Source: Chaenocephalus aceratus
Lineage: Eukaryota > Chordata > Actinopteri > Perciformes > Channichthyidae
DNA: 64,000 nucleotides
Assembly (NCBI GenBank): GCA_023974075.1
Contig: JAMFTG010000553.1
Location: 1-64,000, forward strand
Direction of reading: 5' to 3'
In this document: one piece after another, positions 58,388-64,000 of the stretch
Layout: every line of letters begins with the position of its first letter
Position numbering within the stretch: the stretch's first letter is position 1
Position numbers and translations under genes: made by a program
The notes under the pieces: generated by a model
Told to the model about the DNA's origin: nothing
Seen by the model: the letters and a program-made list of their open reading frames with translations, nothing else
The model's database searches: none

Positions 58388-58754
58388 AGGTGGTGTAGGT
58401 AAGTTTCAGAAACCGGCTCGAGATACACTTTTTGTTTTATTCCATGGAATGCTCTTAACATCCCGATAGCAATGAATATCTTAAGTGCTTTGACAACAAA
58501 TCCATAAGAAAATGTCATCTGTAGAAGCCGTAATACTGTAAAAAGTACAACCAATCCGCTAAACGGATTGGATGGCCTATCTGCCTGTCAGCCTTCCATC
58601 GGGACACAAACTTATCTCGTGCCCTCATTGGTCATGTGCGCGTTTGTGTGTGTTGGAGGAGGGGCTCTATAAGGAAGTGGCAGATTTTCTCCGGTTGTGT
58701 ATTTTCAAATTTTAGCGATCTCGAGCCGGTTTCTCAAACTTACCTACCCCACCT
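58388..58754. mobile_element. MITE with TTAA duplication (367 bp)
   Basis: AGGTGGTGTAGGTAAGTTT at 58388 and its inverse at 58754; GAAACCGGCTCGAGAT extends the inverted arms. TTAA flanks both ends (58384-58387 and 58755-58758), as for piggyBac or Kolobok elements. No gene. Confidence 0.88.
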
Positions 58755-58758
58755 TTAA

Positions 58759-59183
58759 TGTAGTGTAAAGCCATGTAGAATAGAATGGTGCAGGAACAAG
58801 TCCTAAAACCTGGAAATAAGTTAACATTTTACAACATCCTGTTTCCGATTGTAAAATGTGTTTATGGTAAGATGCCTGAAAAACGCACTCATAAAAACTA
58901 AATAGATGTTTCCCTTTTTGTTCCAGGACATTAAACACATCAGTTAATACCCCACTGATGGATATCCGAAGCATAATGGGTGATAAACACTTTGCTAACA
59001 AGTGACTAAATGAAACCACTGAGGCCCCAGTCACACGAGGACGAAAACGGCTAAACGCATAGGATTAACGGAAGTTTACGCAATCGCAAAAAAGCTTCCA
59101 TCCACACGCAATATTCACCGGATAGTGTCTGTTCACACCATAGACATATAAAGAGTAGACGCCGCATCGACCGCTACTGCCTA
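58759..59183. other. no gene; fragment of a TIR-type repeat near 59030-59150
   Basis: 'ggccccagtcacacgaggac' and 'cggatagtgtctgttcacac' resemble ends of fish DNA transposons, but no partner end was identified. Confidence 0.4.
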
Positions 59184-60640
59184 TTGGCGCTGACGAGCCG
59201 TGGGGCCTTCATCTTGAGTGAACAGGTAAAGGAGTTTTTATGTACAAATGACATCTTGTCTAAACATCAGTCAGGCTTCAGAAAGAAACACAGCACCATC
59301 ACTGCCACGATGAACGTGGTGAATGACATTACGAGTATTTTAGATAATAAGCAGAGTTGTGCAGCTCTGTTTATTGACCTTTCCAAAGCGTTTGACACCG
59401 TTGATCATCGCATCTTAAAGCAGAGGCTACTCAGTATTGGCATGTCCAGCCACCCCACTGGGGTGGTTTGTGAACTACCTCTCTGAAAGGTCCCAATGTG
59501 TTCATTTTGATGGACTGTCTTCTGAGTGGTTAAACATTTATAAGGTTCTGTTTTAGGACCACTTTTATTCTCCATATATATTAACAGCGCAGGTGATAAT
59601 GTGGATGAAGCTACTTTACATTTTTATGCGGATGATACTGTGATGTATTGTGCAGGTCCCTCCATTAAGGAGGCTGGTGTTACATTACAGGCTGTTTTTA
59701 ACACTATTCAGACTCAGTTCTCTGAATTAAAGCTTCTTTTAAATGTGGATAAAACCAAGGTAATGCTCTTTTCAAAAGCAAAAAAGACACCAGAGCCTGT
59801 TTTAGATATTGTAACTACGCAAGGAACAAAACTTGAAGTTGTTGCCTGTTACAAATACCGTATCTGGCTTGATGATTGTCTCACTTTTAAACTTCATGTC
59901 AATAACCTGCTAAAAAAACTGAGGGTTAGGCTAGGTTTCTTCTACAGGAACAAGTCCTGTTTCTCGCTTGAGGCCAGGAAAAGGCTCTGTGACCTTTGAC
60001 CTGTGCTGGACTATGGGGATCTGGTTTATATGAATGCACCTGCCCATTTCCTGGTCAAGTTAGATGCTGCGTATCACAGTGCTCTGAGATTTGTGACAAA
60101 CTGTAAAGCATTAACCCATCACTGTACCCTGTATGCAAGGGCTGGTTTGCTTTCACTAACTGCACGGAGGCTCAGTCACTGGTACATGTTCATATACAAA
60201 GCCATGCTAGGGAAACTTCCATCTTATATCTGCTCCCTGATCTCACGGAAAATTGTAAGTGGCTACTGCCTGAGATCGAATGCTGTGTTTTTATTAAATG
60301 TGCCAACTGCTAGGACTGTCTTAGGGAAGACAGCTTTTAGATGCAGCTCCTCTGTCTTGGAACAGTCTGCAAATTAAATGGAAACTGAACAATCTGGTGC
60401 CACTAAATGTTTTTAAAGCTCGGTTGGATGCTACTCAATCAGAAGCTGTTGGTACCTGTTTATGTGGATAATTATGTAAATGATGCTGGATGATGTCCTT
60501 TTGTTGTTCTGTTTATGCTTTTATGTTTCATGTGGAACTACTTGAGCAGGTCTCCCTTGGAAAAGAGATCAATGATCTCAATGGGATTTTATCTGTATAA
60601 ATAAAGGTTTGAAATGAAATGAAAATGAAATCTTGGACCG
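59184..60640 (+). pseudogene. LINE reverse-transcriptase 3' half (jockey/CR1-like fish LINE)
   Basis: Frames in order: 59220-59486 KHQSGFRKKHSTITATMNVV and ALFIDLSKAFDTVDHRILKQ (first catalytic Asp); about 59550-59999 GPLLFSIYINSAG, LHFYADDTVMYC (catalytic YADD box), LNVDKTKVMLF and LRVRLGFFYRNKSCFSLEAR; 60003-60377 LDYGDLVYMNAPAHF, ALRFVTNCKALTHHCTLYAR and GKLPSYICSLISR. Breaks lie near 59480-59550 and at 60000. AATAAA is near 60600, with a (GAAAT)n tail to 60640. Both RT motifs are present, but it is 5' truncated and frameshifted. Confidence 0.9.
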
Positions 60641-60904
60641 GTCACCCGCTCCACTCAGTGTAATCTGTCTGGCAGGCGCAATGAAGTGTCAGCGCATTTA
60701 ATCAATCGTAACTCGCTGAATACAAAACTGATTTTCACGGAGGGGGTTTTCTGCAAACGTCATATATGTAGGCATGATACCGGTCACATGATTCGCGTAT
60801 TATATAGTAGGCTTAACAGCAATAGAATATTCTGGTATTTGATAGCCTATATGTTATGTATGATAGGTATTTTGCAAAAGACACACGATATATAATATAG
60901 GCTA

Positions 60905-61007
<103 letters not shown>

Positions 61008-61258
61008 AAAAAACACTAATGGTCTATATGATAGAGAAGCAGAAGCAGATTGTGTAGGCCTACTACTCAGCTATTTTAATAAATTGAAAAATGAAGAAAC
61101 AATAATACATTATAAATAGACAGAAGTTATATATCAGTTCAAATTAATATCTATATCTATGTCAGAACAAATGAAAATCTACATCTATATCTATATAAAA
61201 AAATGTAAATTTTCAAGTTAAACACAAGAACATGACACCACCCCGCCCCAAACCATAT

Positions 61259-64000
61259 TTACACAAAGTTGCTCATGAAAGTTGAAATGAGATAAAGGCC
61301 CTGAAACAGGACTGTTTTGCAGAGCTTCTTTCTCATGCTCCCTTTCTGCAGGTCAAGAGAGGTGAGTCTGGCAAAGTGGTGTAGTCTTATTTTCAGAAAC
61401 ACAACCAATGACAACAAGTCGGAATAATGGTTGTCGATGCCAAACTGCGTCTCCTCAATGTGTTCCCCAAGCTGAAAAACATCCTCCGTTCCAATCTCCT
61501 CCCGGACGATGCAGGTGACTGTCGACTCCTTTGGAGCTTGCCTTGTTGAAGCTTGGCGAATCCCCCTCTCTGCAGCTCTCAGCACCTTCACTGTGCCTGG
61601 TGATGGAATCACTAGACCACCGTTGTTTTTCAGGGCTAGAAGGTGGTAGCTCTCATCAAATGATGAAGGTACAGCATCTCTGACCAAGCTTGCACAGCAC
61701 ACATCACAGGACAGCTTTCGCAGAATCTGCCGGACTACAAATCCTGCGATGTAGACCATCGCATTTTCCACCAGACCACCAAACCGAGTGGGAAGATAGC
61801 TGTGGTCACTCACAACAGCCGAAATGTTGGCGAATGGAGATGGGTGCTCTTCAGCAGTTTCAGCAGAGGACATCTCTCCCGCAGACAGGGACACGGTGTG
61901 ATCTTGGGCTGCCACGTTGCCTGTCTCACTATGAAACACCGAACCATCAGACGGCGGAAGATGGCCTGGAACTGGCGTGCAGATGGATTGTTATTCTGCC
62001 ACCTTGTATGGAAAACAGGCACACAATACATACATTACTCATAAGTCATTTTCAGAATGGATTGCAATTAAAAGAACATCAACCCTACCTGACGCTCTGA
62101 TGGAATTAAATAGGAGCTCCAAGTGATCCTGGCTGAACCTGTAGGTGAGGACATACCGCTGAACTTGGAGCAGTTCAGGAATCATCAGCATCAACGTGTC
62201 GATGTTAATGACAAATCCGATGACTGACAAGTACCTGCAAAAGAAAAACATTTTATTACTCTGATCATGGCAAAACATATACAGTATACTTGTAGGACAC
62301 TTAGCTAACTAGGAACAATGTAATTGCAGAACTGGGATAACTTGAGAACAAGAACACAACAATACATACCATGTTGACACCGACATGTGCTTGATGTTGT
62401 GTGATACGTACCATTAGAAGCATGGGACCTCAAACACACTGAAGATAAGATCATTCAAATAGAAACAAAACTGCAGATTGAAAAACATTGAAACAAGAGA
62501 ACATCATTTCAACATACATACCCTCCTTCTGACACCTGCAAAACTTGATGTTGTGTAATACATACTATTTAGAAGCATCTGGGACCTCAAAAGCAATGAA
62601 TACAAGATCATTCCAACAAACAAAAGTGAACACAGAAAAACATTGAAGTAAAAGAGCATCATGTTGGCAGACCGAACTAAAGGAAACACGTTGTAACGGT
62701 AGCATCATATGAACCTGATGGAGAGAACAGAGCATCTTATGAACTCGATGCATAACGGACAGAGTATCGTTGAACTCATGTCGTGAACTTTTCCTGCATG
62801 AATAACAAGCACTATTTTAATAGACCTCTTGGATCGGTGAAGTGGTGCTCCATCTTTTGCCACCAAAGTGAGCAAGTACTCCCTGGCTCTTGACAAAAAT
62901 GCTTTCCTCTCTCCAATTCAAAGCACCCAAGGGAGATTTGAATCCTTTGGCACGAGGATTGCGTCCATTCATTGCATCAAACAGCCTGTCAATCATCTAT
63001 AAAGAAATATCTAAATCACTATCATTACAGTGTTTCATTAGGTATCAGATAGTTGTAATCAATACTCATCTATTCAAGATATAAAGAGAACAGAGTACTT
63101 ATTTCTAAACTGTATGTTCAACGTGCAAACTTAGTATTTGCTTGACTTCCTTCTCTCCATAGGCTGCTTTGTGCTACAGCACATTTCACACAGAGCTTTA
63201 CCACTCTAACATGTGTGAAGGTTTGTGTAAGGTTATATACACACTTTTGTATTTATGAATATGCAATATCACGGTTCATGAAAATATTTGCATGTTGAAC
63301 TTAGAGAATTATCAACAAATTGTTCCTGATGCTCAAATCACATTTTAATCAATTATTTAAAAACAAACACGTACTTGGTTCTATAATCACTAACTGTTTA
63401 CCTCAGTGAATTCTGCCGTTGCCTCACAGCCTTTGAACTGAGAGTACCTCAGATCCCTCACTGTGCGGAGAGCGACTGACACGGAGCGACTCAGGGACAC
63501 CCTCATCTTGTGGTTCTCAAAGTAGACATGTTTGTCTGTGATTTTATTGGCAGCATGCAGTCCGTCTTTTTTTTGCACATCATTGAGATGATTGATGAAC
63601 GTCCACTTGATCTGTCCGGTGGTCGTTGGGACTGTATGCCTGCAGAGAAAGATGCAGTCACTGCTCAAACAAGTACAAACAGCAACATGTTGATCATCAC
63701 GTCCGGCCATAACGTGCAAATAAACAGACAACAATATTGAGATACAACTTTTAGCAGCAGAGACATAACTTGTACAAACAGGTCTACAACAATCATCATT
63801 TACCTGCAACATATTACCAACTTCAGCATGTGGCATCCGTCATTACAAATACTTTGTCACCAGTCGAGGGATGCGGGACACTGGTTTGAAGCGGCTCCTG
63901 TGGGTTTCCCTTCAGCTCACACCCAAGTTGGCTGCACATGCTGACGTTGGAGGCATCCATCGTGACAGATACCACCCGAATGCCCCGTGCATGCAGCTCC
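61259..64000 (-). pseudogene. THAP9/P-element-type transposase, spliced, frameshifted, partial
   Basis: Minus-strand exons with good splice sites: 64000-63804 (VVSVTMDASNVSMCSQLGCE, then DA-CHMLKLV, donor CAG|GTAAAT); 63639-63402 (TTGQIKWTFINHLNDVQKKD, GLHAANKITDKHVYF, donor GAG|GTAAAC); 62996 to about 62820 (DRLFDAMNGRNPRAKGFKSP, then REYLLTLVAKDGAPLHRSKR after a shift); 62234-62089 (YVLTYRFSQDHLELLFNSIR, donor CAG|GTAGGG); 62002-61259 (WQNNNPSARQFQAIFRRLMV, then ENAMVYIAGFVVRQILRKLS and the C-terminus). This order is the THAP9 / P-element transposase RNase H-like core with its GTP-binding insertion. The N-terminal THAP finger lies beyond the window. At least three single-base breaks (near 63825, 62890 and 61935) suggest a dead transposon copy or sequence errors. 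Confidence 0.85.

Overview
This window looks like nuclear DNA of a teleost fish, probably a percomorph. The only clear host gene is a melanocortin receptor closest to fish MC5R, on the + strand from 25849 to 50116. Most of the rest is transposon sequence of types common in teleosts: Tc1, hAT, PIF/Harbinger, P-element/THAP9-like, DIRS, L2 and Rex1/CR1-like LINEs, a tRNA-derived SINE and fold-back elements. Almost all protein-coding parts of these elements are broken by stops and frameshifts.

Layout. 1-3900: retroviral-type pol remnant and an LTR-like stretch. 3931-7592: a hAT element with a perfect 8-bp target duplication, carrying a nested BED-finger hAT derivative and a Tc1 copy. 8350-9180: a decayed tyrosine recombinase, followed by a minisatellite split by another hAT (9438-10434) and a pair of long direct repeats. 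12441-13895: second Tc1 copy. 13928-24652: a 10.7-kb element with 5'-AGTAGTATTAAT termini, a 6-bp target duplication and 1.4-kb inverted arms. These are the structural hallmarks of a Polinton/Maverick-type (virus-like) element, but no polymerase, integrase or capsid gene was recognised. It has itself been invaded by a fold-back element, a LINE and another inverted-repeat transposon.

The receptor gene follows. Exon 1 is at 25849-26017, exon 2 at 26175-26281, exon 3 at 42524-42712 and exon 4 at 49546-50116. The third intron lies inside the Arg codon of the DRY motif. Exons 3 and 4 are intact, whereas exons 1 and 2 hold several 1-2-base frame breaks. Intron 2 (16 kb) contains a SINE split by a hAT that is itself split by a second hAT, then a DIRS retrotransposon, an L2 LINE and a 288-bp mini-DIRS. 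Intron 3 (6.8 kb) contains Rex1-like LINE pieces, a Harbinger Myb-like gene remnant and a Harbinger MITE.

Downstream of the receptor (50.1-64 kb) are two large fold-back elements with nested MITEs, L2 and another LINE, a 90-bp (AC)n microsatellite, and at the right edge a spliced, frameshifted THAP9/P-element transposase on the minus strand that runs out of the window.

The target-site duplications give a relative insertion order at many places, so the window reads well as a record of successive transposon invasions of one receptor locus.
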